Made by a program: the position numbers and the translations under genes. A DNA stretch of 64,000 nt from Collinsella sp. (GTDB taxonomy: Bacteria > Actinomycetota > Coriobacteriia > Coriobacteriales > Coriobacteriaceae). The stretch is from NCBI GenBank assembly GCA_018382295.1, contig JAGZQF010000012.1, forward strand, positions 1 to 64,000. The letters are read 5' to 3'. Each line of letters starts with the position of its first letter. Within the stretch, counting starts at the first letter, position 1. The notes under the pieces were generated by a model. That model ran no database searches. It worked only from the letters and a program-made list of their open reading frames with translations, and had not been told where the DNA came from. Shown piece after piece: positions 27,989 to 37,757 of this stretch.

Positions 27989-28738
27989 TTACCCGTCCAG
28001 GACGATGCCGCCGTCGCAGTCACCAATCTCGCCGTTCACGAAGCTGGCGAGGTCGGAAGCGAAGAACAGCACCATCTGCGCAGGCTCGCTGGCCTGGGCG
28101 GCGCGGCCCAGAGGGATACCGTTGATGATGCGCTGAGAGTTCTCGTCAGAGAGAATCGAGGTCATATCGGTCAACGTGAGCGACGGGCACACGGCGTTGC
28201 AGCGGACGCCGAACTTGCCGCCTTCCTTGGCGACTGCCTTGGTCAGACCGTTAACACCGGCCTTGGAGCTGGCGTAGGCGGCTGTGCCGAGCAGGCCGCC
28301 ACCGATCTTGCCCGCAACGGAACTCACGTTGACGATAGTGCCGGCATGGGCCGCCTTAAAGTGCGGGTACACGGCGTTCATCATAGTGAAGGTACCGTTG
28401 AGGTTGATGTCGATGGTGCGACGCCACTCGGTGTCATCGATCTCGTCGAACTTCTTGGTGCTGATGACGCCAGCGCAGTTGATCAGGATGTTGGTTTGCG
28501 GCAGGTCCGTAAAAATCTGCTCGACGGTCTCGCGCGCCTTGGGCGCATCGGCAACATCGAGCTGATAGAACTTGTTGCCCTCGCCAAGCTCGGCCACAGC
28601 GGCCTCGCCCTTAGCAGCGTTCCTTGCGATGAGCGCGACGTGTCCGCCGCCCGCAACGATACCCTTGGCGATCTCGAGGCCAATGCCCTGAGTGCCACCG
28701 GTAACGATCGCGGTTTTACCCGTGAAGTCAAATGCCAT
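27989..28738 (-). CDS. kduD: KduD-like short-chain dehydrogenase
   Basis: The 249-residue SDR has the NAD-binding TGGTQGIG (13-20), NAG-like NCAG (87-90), and the catalytic set Ser139/140, Tyr155 and Lys159 (YASSK). The start MAFDFTGKTAIVTGG and the end EIGDCDGGIVLDG resemble 2-deoxy-D-gluconate / 2-keto-3-deoxy sugar 3-dehydrogenases. The adjacent KdgT permease supports that substrate class, but SDR substrates are hard to assign. The ATG at 28738 follows GGGGGATGG; an ATG at 28855 has no support. Confidence 0.8.
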   Translation of the reverse strand: MAFDFTGKTAIVTGGTQGIGLEIAKGIVAGGGHVALIARNAAKGEAAVAELGEGNKFYQLDVADAPKARETVEQIFTDLPQTNILINCAGVISTKKFDEIDDTEWRRTIDINLNGTFTMMNAVYPHFKAAHAGTIVNVSSVAGKIGGGLLGTAAYASSKAGVNGLTKAVAKEGGKFGVRCNAVCPSLTLTDMTSILSDENSQRIINGIPLGRAAQASEPAQMVLFFASDLASFVNGEIGDCDGGIVLDG

Positions 28739-29028
28739 GACTCCATCCCCCTTTATGTAAGGTGTCTCCTTGCGGGAAGTTGGAGCATCGCACGTGGCGA
28801 TTATATGAGTCCCAGTCGTCATGGTGGTGACAACCCTTCGCCTAACCGCGTGCATAATAGTTCTTTGAAACGCTTCAGCAATTGAATGATTTTAAGTCTT
28901 AATGCACTCTTAATATTGCCTAGCGGCCAAGTAGATTTTTGGGACATGCCTAGAAATCCACCGAATAGGATGGTTGAGCGGGGGTATCATCTTTCACCGA
29001 AAATAGTTTCTAGTGTTAGGGGTTTTCG

Positions 29029-29478
29029 GTGGAAGATACCGATTTCCGTGAACTTGGGCGCCAGCTCCTTACCGAGTTCGGCAGCATGCATCAGCGCATT
29101 TCGCGCTTTGCGGACAAAGCCCTCGGCGGCGAGATGGCCGTCATGCGCGCCCTCATACTCGCCGGCGGTTCGCTCACGCCGAGCGAACTCGCTGATCGCG
29201 CCTGGGTCTCGAGTGCCCGCATCGCCAATATCCTACGCGCTCTCGAAGCCAAGGGCTGGGTCGAGCGCGAGCACTCAAAGACCGACCGTCGTCGCGTGCA
29301 CGTCACGGTGACCGACAAAGGATTCCAGGATCTCGAAATCAAACGTCGGGAATTCGAGGACCGCACCACGGCTTTCCTCGAGCAGCTCGGCGAAACAGAT
29401 ACCCAAGAGATGGTGCGTCTTCTAAGGCGTGCCAACGAAATTATCGACCGTAATCAAGAAAGGAGAGATGCCGAGTGA
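29029..29478 (+). CDS. MarR-family regulator of the ABC exporter operon
   Basis: The 149-residue protein has the MarR winged helix (LTPSELADRAWVSSARIANILRALEAKGWVERE) with the wing HSKTDRRRVHVTVTDKG. It starts at GTG 29029 behind AGGGG, just after a hairpin CCGAAAA / TTTTCGG that may contain its operator. Its stop overlaps the start of the first ABC exporter gene (GTGA), so the three genes form one operon. It probably represses the exporter until a drug-like ligand binds. Confidence 0.9.
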   Translation: MEDTDFRELGRQLLTEFGSMHQRISRFADKALGGEMAVMRALILAGGSLTPSELADRAWVSSARIANILRALEAKGWVEREHSKTDRRRVHVTVTDKGFQDLEIKRREFEDRTTAFLEQLGETDTQEMVRLLRRANEIIDRNQERRDAE

Positions 29479-31841
29479 GGATTCTCAAGCTCTTTAAAAA
29501 ACATGTCCTGGCACTGTTTGCAGCTATCGTACTTATCGTAATCAGCTGCAACGCCGATCTGGCACTGCCTACCTATATGAGCGACATCGTCGACGTGGGC
29601 GTGCAGCAAGGCGGCATCGCCTCGCCCGTGCCCGACACCATTCGCGCCGAATCGCTCGACGACCTCGAACTCTTTATGAGCGCCAAGGACGCCAAGGCTG
29701 TGGAGGCCGTGTTTAGCAAGGCTGACAAAAACGGCATTCGAACGTACATGGGCACCGAGGAAGAGCGTGCCGATGGAGGCAAGATTGCCGACATTATGAG
29801 CCTGCCCGAGACCGTCGTTCTTTCGCTCGACCAGGGCATCGACGCCGACTCCATGGGCGACATGACGGGCTCGTCCAGCGAGAAAGACGACAACGCTGCC
29901 CAGGCCATGCCCACCCCCGAGCAAATGGCAGCGATGACGCCCGAGCAGCTCGCCGAGATGCAGCAGAAAGCCGCGGCGGCGCAGAACATGCAAAAGCAGA
30001 TTGATGCCGACGGCGGTAAGATCACCATGAAGAGCCTGCGCCTGGGTGTCGAGGGCGGTCTGGTAGACCAAAGCAAGCTCGTCGAGGGCGCCAACCAAAT
30101 GGCAGACAAAATGGGCTCCATGTCGGGCTCCATCGTCACCCAGCGCGCCGTGAGCTATGTACAGGACGAGTACAAGGCACAGGGCATCGACCCCGCCGAC
30201 GTGCAGAACGCCTACCTGAGCCGCATGGCGACCACGATGTTTGGGCTGTGCCTGGTATCGCTCGTCGCCACCATCCTGACCGGTGCCGTGGCTTCGCGCA
30301 CCGCCTGCTCCATCGCCCGCGACCTGCGCCGCGAGACCTTCAACAAGGTTATGCACTTCTCGCCGGCCGAGGTGGGCAAGTTTAGCCAGGCCTCGCTCAT
30401 CACCCGCTGCACCAACGACATTCAGCAAATCCAGATGGCCGCAACTCTGTTTATCCGCATGTGTCTGATGGCCCCCGTCATGGGCATCGTCGCCGTCATG
30501 CGCGTCCTGGCCAACCATACCGGCCTGGAGTGGACCATCGCCGTTGCCATCATCGCGGTCTCGGCCGTCGTCGGCGTGCTTATGGGCCTCACCATGCCCA
30601 AGTTCAAAAAGATGCAGAGCTTTGTTGACCGCGTGAACCTTACCGCCCGCGAGCTGCTCGATGGCCTGATGCCCATCCGCTCGTTCAACCGCGAGGAGCA
30701 TGAGCTCGAGCGTTTTGACAAGGCTTCGCTCGACCTGATGACCACGCAGCTCTACACCAACCGCGCCATGAGCTTTATGATGCCGCTCATGATGCTCGTC
30801 ATGAACTGCATCACCGTGCTTATCGTCTGGTTTGGCGCGCAGGGCGTGTCCGACGGCGTGATGCAGGTCGGCAACATGATGGCGTTTATCTCCTATACCA
30901 TGCAGATCGTCATGGCGTTTATGATCCTCACCATGGTTTCGGTTATCCTGCCCCGCGCCGAGGTCGCAGCCGAGCGTGTGGAAGAGGTCATCACTTGCCC
31001 CACCAGCATCAACGACCCCGTCTCGCCCAAACTGCCCGCGGCCAGCGCGCCGCGCGGTGAGCTCACCTTCCGCGATGTGAGCTTCCAGTATCCCGATGCC
31101 CGCGCCGATGTCATCAGCGGCGTGAACTTCACCACACATGCCGGTCAGATGCTCGGCATCATTGGCTCCACGGGCTCGGGCAAGTCCACGCTCGTGCAGT
31201 TGATTCCGCGCCTGTACGATGTCACGGGCGGCAGCATTTCGCTCGACGGTATCGACGTGCGCGACATGACCCTTTCCGAGCTGCGCCGCCGCATTGGTTA
31301 CATCCCGCAGCAGGGGCGCCTGTTCTCGGGCACTGTCGAGAGCAACCTCAAGTTTGCCGGCGACATGGTAAGCGACGATGACATGCACCAGGCCGCACGC
31401 ATCGCACAGGCCGAGGACTTTATCGCCGAGCGCGAGGGCGGTTACGACTCCCCCATCAGCCAGGGTGGCTCCAATGTTTCGGGCGGTCAGCGCCAGCGTC
31501 TGGCCATCGCCCGCGCCCTGGCCAAGAAGCCCGAGGTCGTGGTGTTCGATGATTCGTTTAGCGCGCTTGACTACAAGACCGACGCGCGCCTGCGCGAAGA
31601 GCTTGCCAAAAACGTCACCGACGCTGCACTCGTGGTCGTGGCCCAGCGCATCGCGACCATCATGCACGCCGACCAGATCATCGTGCTCGACGACGGCCAC
31701 GTAGTGGGCACCGGCACGCACGAGGAGCTGCTGCGCAGCTGCCCGGCGTACCTAGAGATCGCACAGTCGCAGCTTTCCGCCGAGGAGCTGGGGCTTACCC
31801 AAGAAGAAATTTCAGCCGTCATGGAAGGAGGCGAGCGCTAA
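29475..31841 (+). CDS. Heterodimeric ABC exporter, subunit with degenerate ATPase site
   Basis: The 788-residue protein joins six membrane spans to an ATPase domain. Between the first two spans lies an unusually large extracytoplasmic insert (about residues 35-230) rich in Gln, Met and Ala. Walker A is GSTGSGKST and the signature VSGGQRQR is intact, but Walker B reads FDDSFSALD with Asp in place of the catalytic Glu, and the switch reads VAQRIATI with Gln in place of His. These changes mark the degenerate partner in heterodimeric exporters. It starts at GTG 29475 and overlaps the next gene by one base. Confidence 0.9.
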   Translation: MRILKLFKKHVLALFAAIVLIVISCNADLALPTYMSDIVDVGVQQGGIASPVPDTIRAESLDDLELFMSAKDAKAVEAVFSKADKNGIRTYMGTEEERADGGKIADIMSLPETVVLSLDQGIDADSMGDMTGSSSEKDDNAAQAMPTPEQMAAMTPEQLAEMQQKAAAAQNMQKQIDADGGKITMKSLRLGVEGGLVDQSKLVEGANQMADKMGSMSGSIVTQRAVSYVQDEYKAQGIDPADVQNAYLSRMATTMFGLCLVSLVATILTGAVASRTACSIARDLRRETFNKVMHFSPAEVGKFSQASLITRCTNDIQQIQMAATLFIRMCLMAPVMGIVAVMRVLANHTGLEWTIAVAIIAVSAVVGVLMGLTMPKFKKMQSFVDRVNLTARELLDGLMPIRSFNREEHELERFDKASLDLMTTQLYTNRAMSFMMPLMMLVMNCITVLIVWFGAQGVSDGVMQVGNMMAFISYTMQIVMAFMILTMVSVILPRAEVAAERVEEVITCPTSINDPVSPKLPAASAPRGELTFRDVSFQYPDARADVISGVNFTTHAGQMLGIIGSTGSGKSTLVQLIPRLYDVTGGSISLDGIDVRDMTLSELRRRIGYIPQQGRLFSGTVESNLKFAGDMVSDDDMHQAARIAQAEDFIAEREGGYDSPISQGGSNVSGGQRQRLAIARALAKKPEVVVFDDSFSALDYKTDARLREELAKNVTDAALVVVAQRIATIMHADQIIVLDDGHVVGTGTHEELLRSCPAYLEIAQSQLSAEELGLTQEEISAVMEGGER

Positions 31842-33697
31842 TGGCAGACGAGACCAAGACTCAGATTCCCAAGCCCACCCGCCAGCGTGGTCCCATGGGC
31901 CGCATGGGCGGCATGCGTCGCGGCGAAAAGGCCAAGGACTTTAAGGGCACCATGAGGCAGCTGCTCGGCTATATCGGCCAGCACAAGATTGCCGTGTTTG
32001 CCGCCGTCGCTTTTGCCGTGTGCTCGGTCATCTTTAACATTGTGGGACCCAAGGTGCTCGGCCAGGTTACGACCAAGCTGTTCGAGGGCCTGGTTGCCAA
32101 GGTCAACGGCACCGGCGATGTCGACTTTAACTGGATCGCCAAGACGCTCGGCTTTTTGCTCTGCCTGTATCTGGCGAGCTCTGTCTGCAGCCTGGTCCAG
32201 GGCTGGCTCATGACCGGCGTCACGCAAAAGATCTGCTACCGCATGCGCAAGGAAATCGCCGCCAAGATTGCCGTCGTGCCGATGAGCTACTTCAACGGTC
32301 ACAGCAAGGGCGATGTGCTCAGCCGCATCACCAACGACGTCGATACACTCGGCCAGTCGCTCAACCAGAGCGTGACGCAGCTTATTACGTCCGTCACGCA
32401 GATTATCGGCGTGCTCGTCATGATGCTGTCGATCAGCCTGCCGCTCACCGGCGTCACCGTGCTCACGCTGCCGGCAGCCGCAATTATCTTGATGGTGATG
32501 ATTCACTTCTCGCAGCCGTACTTCCGCGAGCAGCAGCAGGTCCTGGGCGCCGTCAACGGCATTATCGAGGAGGACTTTGCCGGTCAAAACGTCATTCAGG
32601 TGTTCGACCGCGCCGAGGCCTCAATCGAGGAGTTCGACCGTCAAAACGACCGCCTGTTTATTAGTGGCTGGCGTTCGCAGTTCCTGTCGGGCCTGATGAT
32701 GCCGCTTATGAGCCTGGTGGGCAACATGGGTTACGTGGGCGTTGTCGTGGTGGGCGCGCAGCTCGCGCTGACCGGCAATGCCACGCCCGGCGACATCCAG
32801 AGCTTTATCCAGTACGTGCGCAACTTTACGCAACCCGTGCAGCAGCTGGGCAACGTGAGCAACACGATGCAGTCGATGGCAGCTGCCACCGAGCGTGTGT
32901 TTGAGTTTTTGGCCGCACCCGAGGAGGAGCAGAAGGCCGACGCGCAGATCCCTGAGAAGCGCCCCGGCCACGTGGAGTTTGACCATGTGAAGTTTGGCTA
33001 TACGCCCGACAAGACCATCATCCACGACTTTAGCTGCGAGGCGCAGCCCGGCCAGACCATCGCCATCGTCGGCCCCACCGGCGCCGGCAAGACCACGCTC
33101 ATTAAGCTGCTGCAGCGCTTTTACGACGTGGACGGCGGTTCGCTGCGCGTCGAGGGCGTCGACGTGCGCGACTGGGACCGTGCGGCACTGCGCGGCGAGT
33201 TTGCCATGGTACTGCAGGATACCTGGCTGTTTAACGGCACCATCCGCGAGAACATCCGCTACGGACGCCCCGATGCGAGCGATGCCGAGGTCGAGGCCGC
33301 TGCGCGCGCCGCGCGTTGCGACCACTTTATCCATACGCTCGCCGGCGGCTACGATTTCATGATCAATGAGGAGGGCACTAACCTATCGCAGGGTCAGCGC
33401 CAGCTCGTGACCATCGCCCGTGCCATTTTGGCCGACCGCCCGGCGCTAATTCTGGACGAGGCAACCTCCAACGTTGACACTCGTACCGAGGAGCTTATTC
33501 AGCGTGCCATGGATGCGCTGATGCAGGGCCGTACCAGCTTTGTTATCGCGCACCGCCTGTCCACGATCCGCAACGCCGACGTGATCTTGGTGATCCGCGA
33601 CGGCGACATCGTCGAGAAGGGCACGCACGACGAGCTGCTCGCCCAGGGCGGCTTCTACGCCGACCTGTACAACTCGCAGTTCGACGAAGCGGCGTAA
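31841..33697 (+). CDS. Heterodimeric ABC exporter, catalytic subunit
   Basis: The 618-residue partner has a glycine- and methionine-rich N-terminal stretch, six membrane spans and an ATPase domain. Walker A GPTGAGKTT, Walker B ILDEATSNVD with its catalytic Glu, and IAHRLSTI with the switch His are canonical. Its signature reads LSQGQRQ, the altered form usual for the subunit that faces a degenerate site. Together with the preceding subunit it should form one working and one silent ATP site. The substrate is unknown; MarR control suggests drugs or toxic metabolites. Confidence 0.92.
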   Translation: MADETKTQIPKPTRQRGPMGRMGGMRRGEKAKDFKGTMRQLLGYIGQHKIAVFAAVAFAVCSVIFNIVGPKVLGQVTTKLFEGLVAKVNGTGDVDFNWIAKTLGFLLCLYLASSVCSLVQGWLMTGVTQKICYRMRKEIAAKIAVVPMSYFNGHSKGDVLSRITNDVDTLGQSLNQSVTQLITSVTQIIGVLVMMLSISLPLTGVTVLTLPAAAIILMVMIHFSQPYFREQQQVLGAVNGIIEEDFAGQNVIQVFDRAEASIEEFDRQNDRLFISGWRSQFLSGLMMPLMSLVGNMGYVGVVVVGAQLALTGNATPGDIQSFIQYVRNFTQPVQQLGNVSNTMQSMAAATERVFEFLAAPEEEQKADAQIPEKRPGHVEFDHVKFGYTPDKTIIHDFSCEAQPGQTIAIVGPTGAGKTTLIKLLQRFYDVDGGSLRVEGVDVRDWDRAALRGEFAMVLQDTWLFNGTIRENIRYGRPDASDAEVEAAARAARCDHFIHTLAGGYDFMINEEGTNLSQGQRQLVTIARAILADRPALILDEATSNVDTRTEELIQRAMDALMQGRTSFVIAHRLSTIRNADVILVIRDGDIVEKGTHDELLAQGGFYADLYNSQFDEAA

Positions 33698-33728
33698 ATT
33701 CTGCCGCAGGGAACGAATAACGCCCGAG

Positions 33729-33763
33729 AACGGGGGCGCAGGACAACCTGCGCCCCCGTTTTG
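33729..33763 (+). terminator. Terminator of the MarR-ABC operon
   Basis: AACGGGGGCGCAGG (33729-33742) pairs exactly with CCTGCGCCCCCGTT (33747-33760), followed by TTTG, 30 bases after the stop. Confidence 0.85.
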
Positions 33764-33821
33764 TGTCCTTCGAGCCTCGAAACGCCTTCCCTGGGACCTG
33801 ATTGACGGCGCTTTCCAGACC

Positions 33822-33870
33822 CCGTGGGCAAAAAAGGACAAATATGAGTACTGTCACCTTTTTAGTAACA
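33822..33870 (+). repeat. Dispersed repeat family D, copy 1
   Basis: The 49-base block contains CCGTGGGCAAAAAA, CAAATATGAGTACTGT and TAGTAACA. An inverted second copy lies at 34007-34055. They sit in the 579-base gene-free stretch 33698-34276, which also holds a family C copy; the 136 bases between the two D copies show nothing else recognisable. Confidence 0.7.
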
Positions 33871-34006
33871 GCCAAAACCACCTCAAACGACCTCTTTGCG
33901 GCCTCTATACGCCTTCGAATTAATCAAAACGCCCGTTAGCAGGCTTCTGCGTGCCAACGTTAATGAACATATTTATCACTTTGTCTATTATCTCGCTAGA
34001 CGGATA

Positions 34007-34055
34007 TGTTACTAGGTTAGCAACAGTACTCATATTTGGCATTTTTTGCCCACGG
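34007..34055 (-). repeat. Dispersed repeat family D, copy 2
   Basis: On the minus strand it reads CCGTGGGCAAAAAATGCCAA then ATATGAGTACTGT, matching 33822-33870 in about 40 of 49 positions but facing the other way. Confidence 0.7.
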
Positions 34056-34125
34056 AGTGTTTCCTGGGGAACCGACAACAGCCTTAGGGTCCCGCATGGC
34101 GCCACTCCCTCCCGACATCCTCCGA

Positions 34126-34169
34126 CGTTTCCCCAGATAAAACCTACCAAAATAAACCTGTCCCTTTTT
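34126..34169 (-). repeat. Dispersed repeat family C, copy 2
   Basis: The minus strand reads AAAAAGGGACAGGTTTATTT and continues to GGGGAAACG, matching 5276-5320 with about five differences. It lies about 110 bases upstream of the DAHP synthase start. Confidence 0.7.
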
Positions 34170-34276
34170 GGAAGGTTTCAGGGTGACAAGGACTTGCACT
34201 TTAGCGTGCGACAGCGGATAATGCCGAGCATTCGACACTACGCTTATTGCTCTTTCTATAGATTGAGGAGGCCCCT

Positions 34277-35228
34277 ATGGCCATGGAATTCAAACGCAGG
34301 CTGCCGATCCCCATGGAGATCCGCGAGGAAATGCCGCTTTCTGCCGAGCTTACCGCCAAAAAGCAGGCATTTGACGCCGAGGTCGCCAAAGTCTTTACCC
34401 GCGAGGACGCACGCAAGGTGCTCATCATCGGCCCGTGCTCTGCCGACCGCGAGGATTCGGTGCTTGAGTACATGAACCGACTGGCCAAGACCGCCGAGGA
34501 GGTCAAGGACAAGCTCATCATCATTCCGCGCGTCTACACCAATAAGCCGCGTACCAAGGGCACCGGTTACAAGGGTCTTCTGCACAACCCCAACCCCGAG
34601 GCTCCCGACGACCTGCTCGAGGGCGTCAAGGCCATCCGCCATATGCACCTGCGCGTTATTGAAGAAACGGGCTTCTTTACCGCCGATGAGATGCTCTACC
34701 CGTCCAACTACCAGTACCTCGTTGACCTGCTGAGCTATGTTGCCGTGGGCGCACGCTCGGTCGAAAACCAGGAGCATCGCCTGGTGTCGAGCGGCATTTC
34801 GGTGCCCGTCGGCATGAAGAATCCCACTGCCGGCTCTACCACCGTTATGCTCAACTCCATTTACGCCGCGCAGGCGCACCAGAGCTTCATCTTCCGCAAC
34901 TGGGAGGTCGAGTGCGGCGGCAATCCGCTCGCGCACGCCGTTATGCGTGGCTACATCGGTCTCGATGGGCGCACCTACCCCAACTACCACTACGAACACC
35001 TGGAGCGCCTGGCCGAGCGCTACACCGAGCACGCCGGCTATGCTAATCCGGCAGCGGTCATCGACTGCAACCACGACAACTCGGGCAAGCGTCCGCTGGA
35101 GCAGTATCGCATTTGCAAGCGGCAACCAGCCGGTCGACGGCGGCGTCTTTGGCAAGTCGATCACCGATCCGTGCCTGGGCTGGGAAAAGACCGACTACCT
35201 CATCCACGAGATCGCGGAGCGGATTTAG
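34277..35228 (+). pseudogene. aroF: DAHP synthase (type I), broken by internal deletion
   Basis: The gene would encode 3-deoxy-D-arabino-heptulosonate 7-phosphate synthase, the first step of aromatic amino-acid synthesis. The first frame is intact from MAMEFKRRLPIP through IGPCSADRED, the GTGYKG loop and the metal-binding DCNHDNSGKRP to YRI near 35112. The next frame then supplies GNQPVDGGVFGKSITDPCLG and ends at the stop 35226-35228. About 30 codons expected between these parts, including the conserved MIESY-type strand, are missing, and the frame is shifted. The ATG at 34277 has GAGGAGG. The product should be inactive, so another synthase must exist if the host makes aromatics. Confidence 0.85.
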
Positions 35229-35229
35229 A

Positions 35230-35257
35230 GTTACGGCGTTTTACCAAACGCCGTAAC
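35230..35257 (+). terminator. Hairpin after the DAHP synthase pseudogene
   Basis: GTTACGGCGTTT (35230-35241) pairs exactly with AAACGCCGTAAC (35246-35257). It begins two bases after the stop codon. Confidence 0.75.
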
Positions 35258-35271
35258 GGCTCGACGCTGCG

Positions 35272-35326
35272 CGGGCCGCATTTGGACAATCTGACGTTCA
35301 ACTTCAAGGGCGCGACCAGAAGGTCA
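35272..35326 (+). repeat. Repeat family F, half copy
   Basis: A 51-base segment from CCGCATTTGGACAATCTGAC to CCAGAAGGTCA is identical to the minus strand of 49693-49743, where it is one arm of a palindrome. Here the second arm is largely degraded. It lies in the gene-free stretch 35229-35555. Confidence 0.8.
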
Positions 35327-35425
35327 ATGCCGCCTCGCTTCAAGGCACCTTGCTCGCTCTGGCGGGTTTTCGCTGATGTTTTTCTACCTGCGTCGTTGCC
35401 AGAGCTGGCACTTGAAGTTATGCAG

Positions 35426-35468
35426 AAAAACCACCACAAAGGGGACAGGCACCTTTGTGGTGGTTTTT
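35426..35468. repeat. Palindromic repeat family G, copy 1
   Basis: AAAAACCACCACAAAGG pairs exactly with CCTTTGTGGTGGTTTTT around the loop GGACAGGCA. The A and T runs on the two sides would make it a terminator in both directions. Copies: 35503-35543 and 42373-42414. Confidence 0.85.
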
Positions 35469-35502
35469 GATTGTTTCGCCGCGAAAAAAGCACCCTGACG
35501 CT

Positions 35503-35543
35503 AGAACCACCACGAAGGTGCCTGTCCCCTTTGTGGTGGTTCT
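35503..35543. repeat. Palindromic repeat family G, copy 2
   Basis: AGAACCACCACGAAGG pairs with CCTTTGTGGTGGTTCT around TGCCTGTCC, the reverse complement of the loop of copy 1. It lies 12 bases after the BceB-like gene (minus strand) and probably terminates it. Confidence 0.8.
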
Positions 35544-35555
35544 GGGTTGGACAAG

Positions 35556-37757
35556 TTACTCGCTGTAGCGCGTGGCTATGGCAGCTTGTACCATGCCGGC
35601 GCTCATGAGGTAGGTCACCAGGAAGTAGCCACCGTAGGCCGCCAGGAAGATCGCACAGGTGAGGCCCACGGTGCCGCCGATGCTCATATCTCCGAAAATG
35701 CTCACCAGCTCGATAATCACCTTGAGCGCCACAAAGGAGTGCGCCAGGCCCACTGCCAGCGGGAACAAGAAGAATACCGCTTGCTGCGCCATCACCGAAT
35801 GGCGAATCTGGCGGTCGTTACAGCCGATCTGCGCCAGCACACGATAGCTGCGGCTGCCGTCGGCCACATTGGAGAGCTGCTGGATCGACAGTATCGCCGC
35901 GCACGCAACGACCAGTACAAAGCCAATGTAGATGGCCAGATAGCTAATCATGCCGTTCATTTGCGCTGCTTGCGTGTACATCTCGGAGCGTGTGATGAAG
36001 ATTCCCCATGACCCTGGCTCCTTGCCGTCAACGAGCAGATTGTCGAGCAAAGTGTATTTAATGCTCTCGTCTGCCTCGGTCGTATCCATCCCCTGTTTGT
36101 AATTAACGAGCAGGCTACTGGAATACGGCTGCAGATTAAGTTGGGACAACAGCTCGTCGGCAACGACGACGGTACCCGGATTACTGCCCATCGCCGAGTT
36201 GGCGATGGCCGCCGTGTCCTTGTCCGACTTATCGGTTGCGGGCTTGAGCTCATGCCCGCCCAAGGTGAGGGTATGGCCGCCGGCCATGTACTTGGTGTAC
36301 AGGTCGCCCAGCTCACCGCCCATATCACACGTAAGCAGGTACTGGTCGCGGCCAATGCTCACCGGCTCCTCGCCCATCATCTGGCGCAGTTTGTTGTACT
36401 GGCTCGCCGGCGTCACAAACAGACCCATCGTATCGGCATTGCTACCCCCGAGCGCCTTGGGGAGCTTTTCGCCCATGGTCTTGCACATCTCACCCGCAGA
36501 CACCGAAGGATTCGAACCGCCAAACGGGTAACTCAGATACGAATCGATCTGAACATGCTCACCGGCAACATCGGCGATATTGACCTTCTTGCCGGTCTCG
36601 TCGTTGTTGTCCGCCGACTTGCCCTTGCCGTGCCATGCGGAGTACAAATCGACCGTTGTATCGGCTAGCACCATGCGGTCGGCTTCAGACGGATTGACAT
36701 ATTCTTTGTAGTAGTCGAGCGTATCGGGCGTGTAATAGACATACGTCTGAGACACGTCAACAGGGTTATAGCGCTCCAGGTTTTCGTTCATCACATTGGC
36801 AATCGACATACCGCACGTCACCGAGGTGATGGCCAAAAACAGGAGCATCGCGATGACGCCCATCGAAAAGCACACCGTGTTGACCTTGGCCGCAAGCTGG
36901 CGCACGGTAAACATGTTGAGGCCGCGCCAATACACGCTGCGCAGGCTCTGCAGCAGCTTGATGAGCATGCCCGAGAGTCCCCAGAACAGGGCAAAGGTGC
37001 CCACGGTAACCATAGCGGTCGTAATGCCAAACTGGTTCATGGCCTCTTGCAGCTTGCTGTCCGTCGCGGTTAGCGGGAACCCATCACGTAGCAGACGGTA
37101 ATAGGCCACGCCCACAAGCACCGCGCCCACGGCAAAGATGGCAATCGCGATCCAGGGGTTGCGTGTCTTGATGCTCTCGTTGCGACGCTCGGCACCCATA
37201 AGCTCGATGAGTTTGGTACGACGCACGGCGCGGAGGTTCAGCAGTAGCGTGAGCACAAACATTACGAGCATGCAGGCAAGGGTCAGATTGAACGCATGCA
37301 CCGAGAAAAAGAAGTGGAAATTGGCGATCTGTGTCTTAAAAAGCGAGGCCGTAAAGAACGTCATGAGCTGGGAGAGTCCCACACCCAGCACAATGCCGGC
37401 GACAAAGGCCACGACCGATACTATCACGGTCTCGAGCGCCATGATCGTAGCGACGCGCCCGCGCCCCATGCCGAGCACCTGGTACAGGCCAAACTCCTTC
37501 TTGCGGCGTTTCATGATGAAGTTATTGGCGTACACCATCAAAAAGGCCATGACACCGGCCAAAAAGTACGTCAGGTCGCCGAGTATGCTGCCCATAACCT
37601 GCGCCAAGCCCTCTTCATCGATTCCGGCGATGTCGACCTGCATCGAGATGGTGTTAAAGGCATAGAAGACCGTGACGCCCAGGGTGAGCGTCAAAAGGTA
37701 GACGAGGTAGTCGCGGCCGGCACGGCGGACGTTGCCCCAAGCGAGTTTACAGAGCAT
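35556..37757 (-). CDS. BceB-like ABC transporter permease
   Basis: The roughly 733-residue permease has a paired FtsX layout: four N-terminal spans, a middle group of spans, a large extracytoplasmic domain (about 340-600) between spans seven and eight, and three C-terminal spans. This matches BceB/VraG-type permeases that detoxify peptide antibiotics. The segment KRRKKEFGLYQVLGMGRGR is the typical cytoplasmic coupling helix. The ATG at 37757 overlaps the ATPase stop; a GTG at 37769 is possible. No BceRS-like two-component system is next to it, unlike most such loci. Confidence 0.87.
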   Translation of the reverse strand: MLCKLAWGNVRRAGRDYLVYLLTLTLGVTVFYAFNTISMQVDIAGIDEEGLAQVMGSILGDLTYFLAGVMAFLMVYANNFIMKRRKKEFGLYQVLGMGRGRVATIMALETVIVSVVAFVAGIVLGVGLSQLMTFFTASLFKTQIANFHFFFSVHAFNLTLACMLVMFVLTLLLNLRAVRRTKLIELMGAERRNESIKTRNPWIAIAIFAVGAVLVGVAYYRLLRDGFPLTATDSKLQEAMNQFGITTAMVTVGTFALFWGLSGMLIKLLQSLRSVYWRGLNMFTVRQLAAKVNTVCFSMGVIAMLLFLAITSVTCGMSIANVMNENLERYNPVDVSQTYVYYTPDTLDYYKEYVNPSEADRMVLADTTVDLYSAWHGKGKSADNNDETGKKVNIADVAGEHVQIDSYLSYPFGGSNPSVSAGEMCKTMGEKLPKALGGSNADTMGLFVTPASQYNKLRQMMGEEPVSIGRDQYLLTCDMGGELGDLYTKYMAGGHTLTLGGHELKPATDKSDKDTAAIANSAMGSNPGTVVVADELLSQLNLQPYSSSLLVNYKQGMDTTEADESIKYTLLDNLLVDGKEPGSWGIFITRSEMYTQAAQMNGMISYLAIYIGFVLVVACAAILSIQQLSNVADGSRSYRVLAQIGCNDRQIRHSVMAQQAVFFLFPLAVGLAHSFVALKVIIELVSIFGDMSIGGTVGLTCAIFLAAYGGYFLVTYLMSAGMVQAAIATRYSE

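Noticed and set aside
29454..31721. 755-codon minus-strand frame opposite the ABC exporter
   Set aside because: Histidine-rich antisense translation of a clear ABC transporter gene.
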